The position numbers and the translations under genes were made by a program. The notes beneath the pieces are model-generated. The model was not told the origin of the DNA, ran no database searches, and saw nothing but the letters and a program-made list of their open reading frames with translations. DNA of 64,000 bases from the NCBI GenBank assembly GCA_944385055.1, contig CALWVT010000002.1:124001-188000 (forward strand), in the 5' to 3' direction. Below are positions 36,633 through 43,575 of the stretch, one piece after another. Position 1 is the first letter of the stretch, and every line of letters begins with the position of its first letter. This DNA comes from an uncultured Clostridia bacterium (GTDB lineage Bacteria; Bacillota; Clostridia; Oscillospirales; Acutalibacteraceae).

Positions 36633-36744
36633 TGGAAATGACCGTTTGGTCATTATTTGGTCATTATTTTAAAAATACGCCGATAAAGGATGATGAGAAA
36701 ATCCCTTTAGCGGTTTTTCGGATTTTTTCTTTTTTTGCATTTTC

Positions 36745-36797
36745 TTTTTGAAAAATGCCCGGGCATCTGGCCGCATGGCTAGATTCCCGGGCATTTT
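36745..36797 (-). terminator. Intrinsic terminator of the flavodoxin-like gene
   Basis: A perfect 12-bp stem, AAAATGCCCGGG/CCCGGGCATTTT (36752-36763 and 36786-36797), directly after the minus-strand stop codon. Upstream (36636-36670) lies AATGACC-GTTT-GGTCATT and a repeated TTGGTCATTATT. Confidence 0.8.
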
Positions 36798-36798
36798 G

Positions 36799-37443
36799 TC
36801 ACGGCGCCGCGTGCCGGCTGAGGGACGCGCCGAGTTGGTATGCGTTTTGCAGGTCTGCGGGGAAACGTTCCGCATTTGCCTTTTTCTTTTCCGCCTCGCT
36901 GAATCCTTTCATCGCGAATTTCGTGTAATCCGTTACCTGCAGCGTGTCGGAAACCGGGTACAGGCGGACCTCCCCGTTTAGGAAACGGAACTCGTCCGCG
37001 TATGCCGCAAAGTCCGCCGCGTAGAGCTTGTCATACATCTCCTTTTTCGCGTTCATCGTCACGAAAAGGCCGACGTTCACACGGCCTTTGAATAGGTTGC
37101 TGTAATCGTCGTAGGAGAGCGCCGGGAACCGCAGCCGCTCCAGAAACGCAAAATACGCGCTCGTCGGCCGCCCAAAGTAAATCGGTGTCCCGATCAGCAG
37201 CGTGTCTGCGGCATAGACCTGCTCGAGAATCGGCGAGAGCCCATCCTTCCAGCAGCAGCGGCACGGTTCTGCGCCCAGCCGCTTGCAGAGCATGCAGCTT
37301 CTGCAACCATGGAAATCGATGTCGTAGAGGTCTGCGCCCTGTACCTCGGCGCCGGCCGCTTTCGCGCCTTCCGCCGCCGCGTGCAGGATGCGCGCAGTGT
37401 TCCAATGCTTTCGTGGGCTGGCGTTGACCACGAACGTCTTCAT
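36799..37443 (-). CDS. Flavodoxin-like NAD(P)H-dependent FMN reductase with Cys-rich motif
   Basis: The 214-residue protein has a flavodoxin-like fold: the FMN phosphate loop NASPRKHWNTARILHA at about 7-22 and IGTPIYFGRPTSAYFAFLERL near 85-105. A cluster CRSCMLCKRLGAEPCRCC (about 47-64) resembles the compact cysteine motif of iron-sulfur flavoproteins, so it may bind an Fe-S cluster. The likely role is NAD(P)H- or ferredoxin-dependent reduction of quinones or small electrophiles. ATG 37443 follows AGGAGGAATG. It is monocistronic. Confidence 0.82.
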   Translation of the reverse strand: MKTFVVNASPRKHWNTARILHAAAEGAKAAGAEVQGADLYDIDFHGCRSCMLCKRLGAEPCRCCWKDGLSPILEQVYAADTLLIGTPIYFGRPTSAYFAFLERLRFPALSYDDYSNLFKGRVNVGLFVTMNAKKEMYDKLYAADFAAYADEFRFLNGEVRLYPVSDTLQVTDYTKFAMKGFSEAEKKKANAERFPADLQNAYQLGASLSRHAAP

Positions 37444-37608
37444 AAAGCATTCCTCCTGTCGATGGTTTATAAAGGGTCCCGCGTTTTGACTGCGCCGTGC
37501 AGCCCGTGCCCCTTTTACTTTTCATCGTACTACAAAAGCGGCGCGGGTGTCAATCGGCAGCGGAGAGGGGGAATTTACCGAATTTGGCCATTGCACTGAA
37601 AAAGAGAA

Positions 37609-37637
37609 TTGCATTGCAGCCATAAGTTTGCTATAAT
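37609..37637 (+). promoter_or_regulatory. Promoter of the DUF362 gene
   Basis: TTGCAT (37609-37614) and TATAAT (37632-37637) with a 17-base spacer, about 48 bases upstream of the ATG. Confidence 0.7.
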
Positions 37638-37685
37638 CGAAATGGAAGAAAACGTTTGGCCAACACGATCAAAAGGAGTATTCGT

Positions 37686-38798
37686 ATGGAAGAGAAGTCG
37701 AAGGTCTATTATACGAACATGCACACGAAGTTTGGCGACAGCCTGCAGCAGAAACTCGCGCGCCTGATGCGCAAGGCCGGCATCGGCAGCATCGATTTTC
37801 AGGACAAATTTGCAGCCATTAAGATCCATTTCGGCGAGCGCGGCAACCTCGCGTTCCTGCGCCCGAACTACGCGCGCACCGTGGCGGACGCCGTCAAGGA
37901 GCTCGGCGGCAAGCCGTTTCTGACCGACTGCAATACGCTGTACGTCGGCGGCCGCAAGAACGCGCTCGAGCATTTGGACACGGCCAACTTAAACGGTTTT
38001 ACCCCCGTGCAGACGGGCTGCCAGGTGCTGATTGCGGACGGCTTAAAGGGCACCGACGAGGTGCTCGTTCCCGTCGAGGGCGGCGAGTACGTCAAAGAGG
38101 CGAAGATTGGCCGCGCCGTGATGGATGCGGATGTCGTCATTTCCCTGACGCATTTTAAGTGCCACGAGGCCGAGGGCATCGGCGGCGCCATCAAGAATGT
38201 CGGCATGGGCTGCGGCTCGCGCGCCGGCAAAATGGAAATGCACAACGCCGGCAAGCCCTATGTCCAGCAGGAGCTGTGCATCGGCTGCGGCCAGTGCACG
38301 CGCGTCTGCGCCCACGGGGCCGCCGTCGTGGAAAACCACAAGGCTTCCATCAACGAGGACAAATGCGTCGGCTGCGGCCGCTGCATCGGCGTGTGCCCGA
38401 AGGACGCCGTCACCTCGAAGCTCGACGAGGCGGAGGAAATCCTCAACAAGAAGACCGTCGAATACGCTTGGGCGGTTTTGCACAACCGTCCGCAGTTCCA
38501 TGTGAGCCTCGTCGTGGACGTCTCGCCGTACTGCGACTGCCACGCGGAAAATGACCTGCCGATTGTGCCGAACATCGGCATGTTTGCGTCGTTCGACCCG
38601 GTCGCGCTCGACCAGGCCTGCGCCGACGCGGTCCTTTCGCGCGACATCCTGCCCGGTTCGTGCCTGTACGGCAAGGTAAAGCGCGGCGACGACTATTTCA
38701 CGGCGCTGTTTCCGAACTGCCACTGGCACACAATCATCGAGCACGGCAAGAAGATGGGTCTCGGCACCGACCAGTACGAGCTCGTCGAAGTCAAATAA
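37686..38798 (+). CDS. DUF362 domain protein with two [4Fe-4S] ferredoxin motifs
   Basis: The 370-residue protein has an N-terminal DUF362 part (IKIHFGERGNLAFLRPNYART and the ITLTHFKCH-type ISLTHFKCHEAEGIGGAIKNVGMGC segment). A ferredoxin domain at about 195-240 carries CIGCGQCTRVC and CVGCGRCIGVCP. A further DUF362 part ends with DPVALDQACADAV. The family is common in anaerobes and is presumed to do a redox or cofactor-related reaction, but its substrate is unknown. ATG 37686 follows AAAGGAG. It is monocistronic with a bidirectional terminator behind it. Confidence 0.88.
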   Translation: MEEKSKVYYTNMHTKFGDSLQQKLARLMRKAGIGSIDFQDKFAAIKIHFGERGNLAFLRPNYARTVADAVKELGGKPFLTDCNTLYVGGRKNALEHLDTANLNGFTPVQTGCQVLIADGLKGTDEVLVPVEGGEYVKEAKIGRAVMDADVVISLTHFKCHEAEGIGGAIKNVGMGCGSRAGKMEMHNAGKPYVQQELCIGCGQCTRVCAHGAAVVENHKASINEDKCVGCGRCIGVCPKDAVTSKLDEAEEILNKKTVEYAWAVLHNRPQFHVSLVVDVSPYCDCHAENDLPIVPNIGMFASFDPVALDQACADAVLSRDILPGSCLYGKVKRGDDYFTALFPNCHWHTIIEHGKKMGLGTDQYELVEVK

Positions 38799-38810
38799 AC
38801 CAGCAGATAC

Positions 38811-38858
38811 AAAAAGAGCTTTCGCAAGGGGATACGCCCCGCGAAAGCTCTTTTTTCT
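38811..38858. terminator. Bidirectional terminator between the DUF362 gene and dtd
   Basis: AAAAAGAGCTTTCGC (38811-38825) pairs with GCGAAAGCTCTTTTT (38841-38855). Both strands have T-rich tails, and the flanking genes converge on it. Confidence 0.9.
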
Positions 38859-38864
38859 TGTACG

Positions 38865-39311
38865 TCAAAGTTCGCTGCTGTCTAAAAGGATCGTCACCGG
38901 CCCGTCGTTTACAAGCGACACCTGCATGTCGGCGCCGAAGACACCGGTTTCCACGTGCACGCCCAGTTCAAGCAGGCGGGCGTTGAAGGCCTCGTAAAGG
39001 GGCTCCGCAAGCTCCGGCCGGGCGGCGCCCGTAAAGCTCGGGCGGCGCCCTTTCCGGCAGTCCGCGTACAGCGTAAACTGCGAGACGGACAGCACGCTGC
39101 CGCCAATGTCCAAAAGCGAGCGGTTCATTTTCCCGTTTTCGTCTTCAAACACGCGCAGGTGCACGAGCTTGTCAATCAGTTTCGGGAGGACCGCCTCGGT
39201 GTCTGTGGGGCAGAAGCCGACCAGGGCCAGAAAGCCCTTTTCGATGGCCCCGTGGCATGCGCCGTCAATCAAAACGGCGCTCTGTTTGACGCGCTGGAGT
39301 ACAATTCGCAT
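38865..39311 (-). CDS. dtd: D-aminoacyl-tRNA deacylase
   Basis: Dtd hydrolyses D-amino acids (and glycine mischarged on tRNA-Ala) from tRNA. The 148-residue product has the active-site motif [19 protein letters not shown] near the middle and the cross-subunit motif [11 protein letters not shown] at the C-terminus, and starts [17 protein letters not shown] as typical. ATG 39311 follows AAAGGAGAG. In many Firmicutes it lies behind the relA/spoT-like gene, but here it is isolated. Confidence 0.95.
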   Translation of the reverse strand: MRIVLQRVKQSAVLIDGACHGAIEKGFLALVGFCPTDTEAVLPKLIDKLVHLRVFEDENGKMNRSLLDIGGSVLSVSQFTLYADCRKGRRPSFTGAARPELAEPLYEAFNARLLELGVHVETGVFGADMQVSLVNDGPVTILLDSSEL

Positions 39312-39387
39312 CGGGAACTCTCCTTTGTGTGGATTTTCAAAAGATTTTTAGAAAATAGAAAAGCCGTGCGGCCAAATGGGGGAGGGG

Positions 39388-39421
39388 ACAAAACAGGGGA
39401 CCGGAACACCCGATCCCCTGC
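39388..39421 (-). terminator. Terminator of the binding-lipoprotein gene
   Basis: CAGGGGA/TCCCCTG stem (39394-39400 and 39414-39420), read on the minus strand before GTTTTGTC. The U-run is short. Confidence 0.5.
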
Positions 39422-39432
39422 AAAAACCGCGC

Positions 39433-40728
39433 TTATGCGGCGTCTGCGTCCTCATTGTCGACGCCGTCCATTTCCGGCGCTTCGGAGGATTCCGCCGTGC
39501 CGTCTCCACCCGTTGTGCCGTCCGCGCGCACCGCGTCGTCCGAGAAGATGGCCGTCAGCGTTTCCGGGTCCGCAACCCCCGTCGTCTCAAAGCCGTTTGC
39601 CAGCTGGAAGTTCATGACCGCCTGCTGCGTGCCGTCGCCGTAAAGGCCCGTCGGCGCCATGAACATGTAGCCCAAATCGTCTAAGCGGTTCTGCAGCTCG
39701 AGCACATAGTCGTTTTCGTCGTCGTACTGCAGCGTTGTGCCGGCCGGGATCGAGCTGTTCGGAATCACGTCGCCCGTCTGGGAGGCGCTCGGGTTCGATG
39801 ACGTGCCGCCCGGCGTCGAGGAGGTCGTCTGGTTTAATTCCGGATAGACAACCCCCGCCATGTACAAAACGGCGGAAATCATGCCCTCGCCCTGCAGGGT
39901 CATCAGATTCGGGTCCATCTCATAGACCTGGCCGTTTTGGACGGCCGTCAGGTCCTGGTACCCAGCCGTGGCGGAAAGCTGCGCCTTTAGTCCCGTCGGG
40001 CAGAAGATGTAGTCCGGGTCCCCGCGCTGCAGCGCCGCAAGGTCGAGCGTGCCGCCCGTCGAATCGGCCGCGATATTTGTCATGCCGGCCGCCTCCAAAA
40101 GCGTGCCCGCCAGCGTGTCGCCCGTCGCGACGGAACCGTCCAGATCGTAAAGATAGACGCCGGTCTTGACCGTGTCGCTCTGCGGGATCATGCGCGTGAC
40201 GTCGTCAATCGTGATAAACACGCTGTCGGCGGCTTTGTCGGCCTTGTCCTTGCCCGTTACGGCCCCCTTCATCGCCATGCCGACGGATTCGTAAAGGGTT
40301 GTCAGGCTCGTGCGGTCCGTTGCCGCGGGGATGACCACAACGGAGATCCCCGCCGTGTCGTACGACGCCTGCACGGTGTCGTCGAGCGCCTGGTCCGTCA
40401 AAAGCAGCGTCGCGCCGGCGCTCTGTATCTGCTCCACATTTTCTGCGGGGATGTCCGGCAGGGACGCGAGCTCCTCCTGCGTGCAGTCTTCGGTCTTGCT
40501 CTTGAGCTGGACTTCATACCCCAGCGAGAGCACGACATCCGCAAGGTTGGCGCTTGCCACCGCCACGCCCGCCGGCTCTTCGTGGATCGTCACGCCGTTG
40601 ACCGTCACCGGCCAGTCGTTGAGCGCGACCGTGGACCCCGCGGAATCTTCAAAGCTGCAGCCTGCAAGGGTCCCCAGCGCCAGCGCCGCCGTTACGGCAA
40701 ACGCAGTCAATCGTTTCCAAAGCGACAT
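39433..40728 (-). CDS. Metal-type ABC binding lipoprotein fused to a peptidoglycan-binding domain
   Basis: The 431-residue lipoprotein has a signal peptide with lipobox TLAGC (Cys about 23). The part at about 50-310 resembles a helical-backbone (Fe/B12-type, PF01497-like) binding protein: VAVASANLADVVLSLGYEVQ, then ENVEQIQSAGATLLLTDQALDDTV and GDPDYIFCPTGLKAQL. A Ser/Thr/Pro linker (about 310-340) leads to a PG_binding_1 domain (about 345-405) with LELQNRLDDLGYM, TGLYGDGTQQAVMNFQLANGF and TGVADPETLTAIF. An acidic tail follows. ATG 40728 follows AAAGGAGCC. No permease or ATPase is adjacent. The fusion suggests a wall-anchored receptor; the ligand is unknown. Confidence 0.8.
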   Translation of the reverse strand: MSLWKRLTAFAVTAALALGTLAGCSFEDSAGSTVALNDWPVTVNGVTIHEEPAGVAVASANLADVVLSLGYEVQLKSKTEDCTQEELASLPDIPAENVEQIQSAGATLLLTDQALDDTVQASYDTAGISVVVIPAATDRTSLTTLYESVGMAMKGAVTGKDKADKAADSVFITIDDVTRMIPQSDTVKTGVYLYDLDGSVATGDTLAGTLLEAAGMTNIAADSTGGTLDLAALQRGDPDYIFCPTGLKAQLSATAGYQDLTAVQNGQVYEMDPNLMTLQGEGMISAVLYMAGVVYPELNQTTSSTPGGTSSNPSASQTGDVIPNSSIPAGTTLQYDDENDYVLELQNRLDDLGYMFMAPTGLYGDGTQQAVMNFQLANGFETTGVADPETLTAIFSDDAVRADGTTGGDGTAESSEAPEMDGVDNEDADAA

Positions 40729-40760
40729 GAAAAGGCTCCTTTCCATCTGTAAATTCTTTG

Positions 40761-41999
40761 TTACGCCAGCAGCGGCTGGCCGAGCGCCAGGCGTGCCTGT
40801 GCGTCCCGGATATATTGCTGGGCCACGCGCGGCGAGCGGCCGCCGTGGATCGTCGCCCACCGTTCGGCGCCGGTTTCCAATTCCGGCAGATGGTCCTCTA
40901 AGCCGCGCTGGCGCGCAAGCTCGTCGACGATCTGCAAAAACGCCGCCTTGTCCGGGTTCATGAAGTTGATCGTCAGCCCGAAGCGGTCGGCCAAAGACAG
41001 GCTTTCCTGGATCGTGTCGTTGCGGTGCACTTCGTCGCCCGCGCGGTCGGAGAAGTTTTCGCGCAATAGGTGCCGCCGGTTCGACGTCGCGTAAATCAGC
41101 GCGTTTTCGGGCTTTGCCGCCAGGCCGCCCTGCAGCACCGACTTGAGCGCCGCGTACGTGCTGTCCTCCGACGAGAAGGAGAGGTCGTCGATGAAAATAA
41201 TGAAGTGCATCGGGATCGAGGCGATCTGGTCGACGAGATACGGGAAATCCATCAAATATTCCTTGGGCATCTCGATGACGCGCAGCCCCTGCTGATAATA
41301 CGTGTTGAGCAGCGCCTTGACCGTGGAGGATTTTCCCGTTCCGCGGTCGCCGTAGAGCAGGCAGTTGTTGGCCGGCAGATCCTTTAAAAACGCGAGCGTG
41401 TTCTGCACGGCCTGCTGGCGCTGCAATTCATAGCCTTTCAGCTCGTCGAGCCGCTGCGGGTCCGGGTGCGCGACGGGGAGGATCTTCTTGTCCCGCCAGA
41501 TAAACGCCCGGTAGCGCGCGTACATGCCGCAGCCGTTTTGCCGGTAATAATCCGTCATCTGCTCCACACAGGCCTGCGGCGTCCCGCACAGCGGCAAAAC
41601 GGGCGTGCCGGTCTCCCAGCGCGGCAGCGCCGGCAGGTCCGCAAACTCACAGTCAATCAGAAGGTCCTCCGGCGTCAGCCGGGACAGCGCCAAAATCGTC
41701 TCGAGGTCGTGCTCCACGGCGCGCCGCATCGCGCCGGGCAGTTCACGGTGCCCGGCCGCCGCCGCCAGCGAGAACGCGTTTTCGTCGTACAGCGCCGTGC
41801 TGGTCAGATGGCCGGCAAAATTCTCGCTGCACCCGCGCTCGCACAGGGCGGCAAAGAAACGCCCCCACGCGCGCAGAAACGATTCCCGGTCTTTGGCCCA
41901 CAATAAGTCGTACAGCGCCTTTGCCACGGTGCGGTTTAAAATGCCGCGGTAAATGGACAGGGAGGCCATCGCCTCCGCGGCCCTCGTTCTATGATTCAT
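40761..41999 (-). CDS. DUF815 family AAA+ ATPase
   Basis: The 412-residue protein has the DUF815 layout: a helical N-terminal half (about 1-190), then an AAA+ core with Walker A YGDRGTGKSS at about 216-225, Walker B HFIIFIDDLSF, sensor LIYATSNRRHL and a C-terminal SPRVAQQYIRDAQ helix. The family is widespread and poorly characterised; it is thought to act as an MoxR/DnaC-like ATPase. It is transcribed toward the binding lipoprotein, with only 32 bases between them, so they may form an operon. Confidence 0.85.
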   Translation of the reverse strand: MNHRTRAAEAMASLSIYRGILNRTVAKALYDLLWAKDRESFLRAWGRFFAALCERGCSENFAGHLTSTALYDENAFSLAAAAGHRELPGAMRRAVEHDLETILALSRLTPEDLLIDCEFADLPALPRWETGTPVLPLCGTPQACVEQMTDYYRQNGCGMYARYRAFIWRDKKILPVAHPDPQRLDELKGYELQRQQAVQNTLAFLKDLPANNCLLYGDRGTGKSSTVKALLNTYYQQGLRVIEMPKEYLMDFPYLVDQIASIPMHFIIFIDDLSFSSEDSTYAALKSVLQGGLAAKPENALIYATSNRRHLLRENFSDRAGDEVHRNDTIQESLSLADRFGLTINFMNPDKAAFLQIVDELARQRGLEDHLPELETGAERWATIHGGRSPRVAQQYIRDAQARLALGQPLLA

Positions 42000-42040
42000 G
42001 GTGATCCCCCGTTCGCAAAAAAATTCGAATGCTCGGTTTC

Positions 42041-42069
42041 ATTGTATCGAAAAGAAAAAGAATCGTCAA
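42041..42069 (-). promoter_or_regulatory. Promoter of the DUF815/lipoprotein genes
   Basis: On the minus strand TTGACG (42069-42064), a 17-base spacer and TACAAT (42046-42041). Its -35 box is only seven bases from the -35 box of the divergent tRNA-Ser promoter. Confidence 0.7.
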
Positions 42070-42076
42070 GTATCGC

Positions 42077-42105
42077 TTGACAAATGCAGAAAAAGCCCAT
42101 ATAAT
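42077..42105 (+). promoter_or_regulatory. Consensus promoter of tRNA-Ser
   Basis: TTGACA (42077-42082), a 17-base spacer and TATAAT (42100-42105), 32 bases before the mature 5' end. Confidence 0.9.
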
Positions 42106-42137
42106 AGAAAAGTCTTCTGTTAAGAAAGCCACCACAC

Positions 42138-42226
42138 GGAAGCGTATCGAAGTGGTCATAACGGGCCTGACTCGAAATCAGGTAGCCCGCAAGGGCTCGT
42201 GGGTTCGAATCCCACCGCTTCCGCCA
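42138..42226 (+). tRNA. tRNA-Ser (anticodon CGA)
   Basis: An 89-base class II tRNA with encoded CCA. The acceptor stem is GGAAGCG/CGCTTCC, the anticodon stem CCTGA/TCAGG encloses loop CTCGAAA, a long variable arm is formed around AGCCC-GCAA-GGGCT, and the T arm is GTGGGTTCGAATCCCAC. It reads TCG. Confidence 0.95.
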
Positions 42227-42233
42227 AAGAGAA

Positions 42234-42290
42234 AAGCACCGCAAGTTTGATGCCATGCGTATCGGGCTTGCGGTGCTTCTTTTCTATTTT
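42234..42290 (+). terminator. Intrinsic terminator after tRNA-Ser
   Basis: A perfect 12-bp stem, AAGCACCGCAAG/CTTGCGGTGCTT (42234-42245 and 42267-42278), followed by CTTTTCTATTTT. Confidence 0.85.
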
Positions 42291-42390
42291 CCCGTGCCGC
42301 TCTAAAAAGAGATGGCATTGCGTTTGTCCGTACAATCGAATATCATAAAGACAAGGAAACATATAGAAGTCCCGAAAAGGAGTCTTCAAT

Positions 42391-42716
42391 ATGGCAAAAT
42401 CGGCAAATTTATGTGCGCGCATCGAGCCGGAGGTCAAGGAGCACGCGGAAGCCATCCTCAATGCCCTGGGGATTCCGGCGTCCAACGCCATTACCATGTT
42501 CTATAAGCAGATCATCCTCCAGCGGGACCTGCCCTTTGAGGTCATCCGCCGGATGTCAGCCGCATGACCGCCGAACAGCTGGACACGGAGCTGGAAAAGG
42601 GCTGCGCACAGAGGAAAGCGGGTCAAACCGTCCCGGCAAAACAGGCGTCCGCCGCGTGCTGTACGGCGGACGGGAGATTGACGCGCAGCTTCACGGTAGA
42701 AAGGCAGGGTCTGACA
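42391..42716 (+). pseudogene. RelB/DinJ antitoxin, frameshifted remnant
   Basis: The frame from ATG 42391 (SD AAAAGGAG) gives 58 residues: MAKSANLCARIEPEVKEHAE, then LGIPASNAITMFYKQIILQRDLPFEV, a clear RelB/DinJ ribbon-helix-helix antitoxin, and stops at 42567. The rest of the antitoxin continues in another frame: DVSRMTAEQLDTELEKG and KAGQTVPAKQ (about 42552-42660), the usual C-terminal part of such proteins. So a frame change lies near 42536-42552, with loss of a few codons. No RelE toxin follows. The second frame stays open and runs straight into the cat gene. It is probably a dead toxin-antitoxin remnant whose leader now precedes cat. Confidence 0.75.
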
Positions 42717-43340
42717 ATGACATTCACAACGATTGATCTTTCAACCTGGTCGCGCAAGGAGCGCTTTGAGCATTATTCCAAAGCTGTCCCTTGCACCTAT
42801 AGTATGACTGTCAAACTTGATATCACGCGTATAAAAAGAAATGGGGAAAAACTGTTTCCGTTTTTGGTTTATCGCCTGACAAAAGTGGTAAACCGTCATC
42901 CTGAATTCCGAACAGCGTTTAACGCAAATGGCGATCTTGGAATATACAGTGATATGCACCCATGCTATACGGTGTTCCATAAAACAACAGAGACATTTTC
43001 GAATATCTGGACGGAGTTTTCCGATGATTACGCTCTCTTTCTGCAAAGATATGAGGAGGATGTCTCTAAATTTGGCAATTTAGAAACCTTTATGGCCAAG
43101 CCGGATTTGCCGGAGAACAACTTCACGGTTTCCATGATACCGTGGGTGTCCTTCGATGGATTCAATCTGAATACCGCTGGATTTCAGTATCTAATTCCAA
43201 TTTTCACCTTTGGAAAGTACTATGAAAAAGCGGGTCAATGGTGGATTCCGTTTGCTGTACAGGTACACCATGCTGTTTGTGATGGATTCCATACAAGCCG
43301 ATTCATTAACGAGTTGCAAGAGCTTATAAATAGCAAATAA
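42717..43340 (+). CDS. cat: Chloramphenicol acetyltransferase (type A, CatP-like)
   Basis: The 207-residue protein is the length of clostridial CatP. It has the trimer-forming CAT fold with the active-site motif HHAVCDG, in which His185 is the catalytic base and Asp189 its structural partner. It also has VPCTYSMTVKLDIT, VNRHPEFRTAFN, MIPWVSFDGFNLN and RFINELQELINS, all close to CatP by eye. The enzyme acetylates the 3-hydroxyl of chloramphenicol with acetyl-CoA. ATG 42717 lies 12 bases after AAAGG; an in-frame open stretch from 42564 (a relB fragment) would give a 258-residue fusion. Its base composition is much more AT-rich than its neighbours, a sign of transfer. Confidence 0.93.
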   Translation: MTFTTIDLSTWSRKERFEHYSKAVPCTYSMTVKLDITRIKRNGEKLFPFLVYRLTKVVNRHPEFRTAFNANGDLGIYSDMHPCYTVFHKTTETFSNIWTEFSDDYALFLQRYEEDVSKFGNLETFMAKPDLPENNFTVSMIPWVSFDGFNLNTAGFQYLIPIFTFGKYYEKAGQWWIPFAVQVHHAVCDGFHTSRFINELQELINSK

Positions 43341-43350
43341 CACGCCTCAA

Positions 43351-43384
43351 TGGAGCCGGGCAGCCGGCTCTTTTCTTTTTATTT
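43351..43384 (+). terminator. Intrinsic terminator after cat
   Basis: A perfect 7-bp stem, GAGCCGG/CCGGCTC (43353-43359 and 43364-43370), then TTTTCTTTTT. Confidence 0.85.
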
Positions 43385-43575
43385 GCAGACTGCCCAAAAC
43401 AAAAGCCGTCCCGTAAACGGCCCTCGAATGCAGACCGCCGCGCCGCCGGATTTCCCGCTTCAAAACGCCGCCCCCAAACCCCCTTTTGCGGCCGCTTTTG
43501 TGGTATAATAAAACAAACCCCGCCGGCTGCGGCCGGCCGTTTTCAAATTTTTTCATTTCATATCGAGGTACATGC
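43385..43575. other. Spacer upstream of the arabinose operon
   Basis: A TATAAT at 43504-43509 could be the -10 box of the operon; there is no good -35 box at 16-18 bases. A GC-rich hairpin (CCGGCTGCGGCCGG) follows in the leader. I see no clear operator or catabolite-responsive element. Confidence 0.4.

Noticed and set aside
42413..42736. 107-codon + strand frame overlapping relB and cat
   Set aside because: Lower-quality overlapping frame, without SD; the RelB and CAT similarities lie in the other frames.
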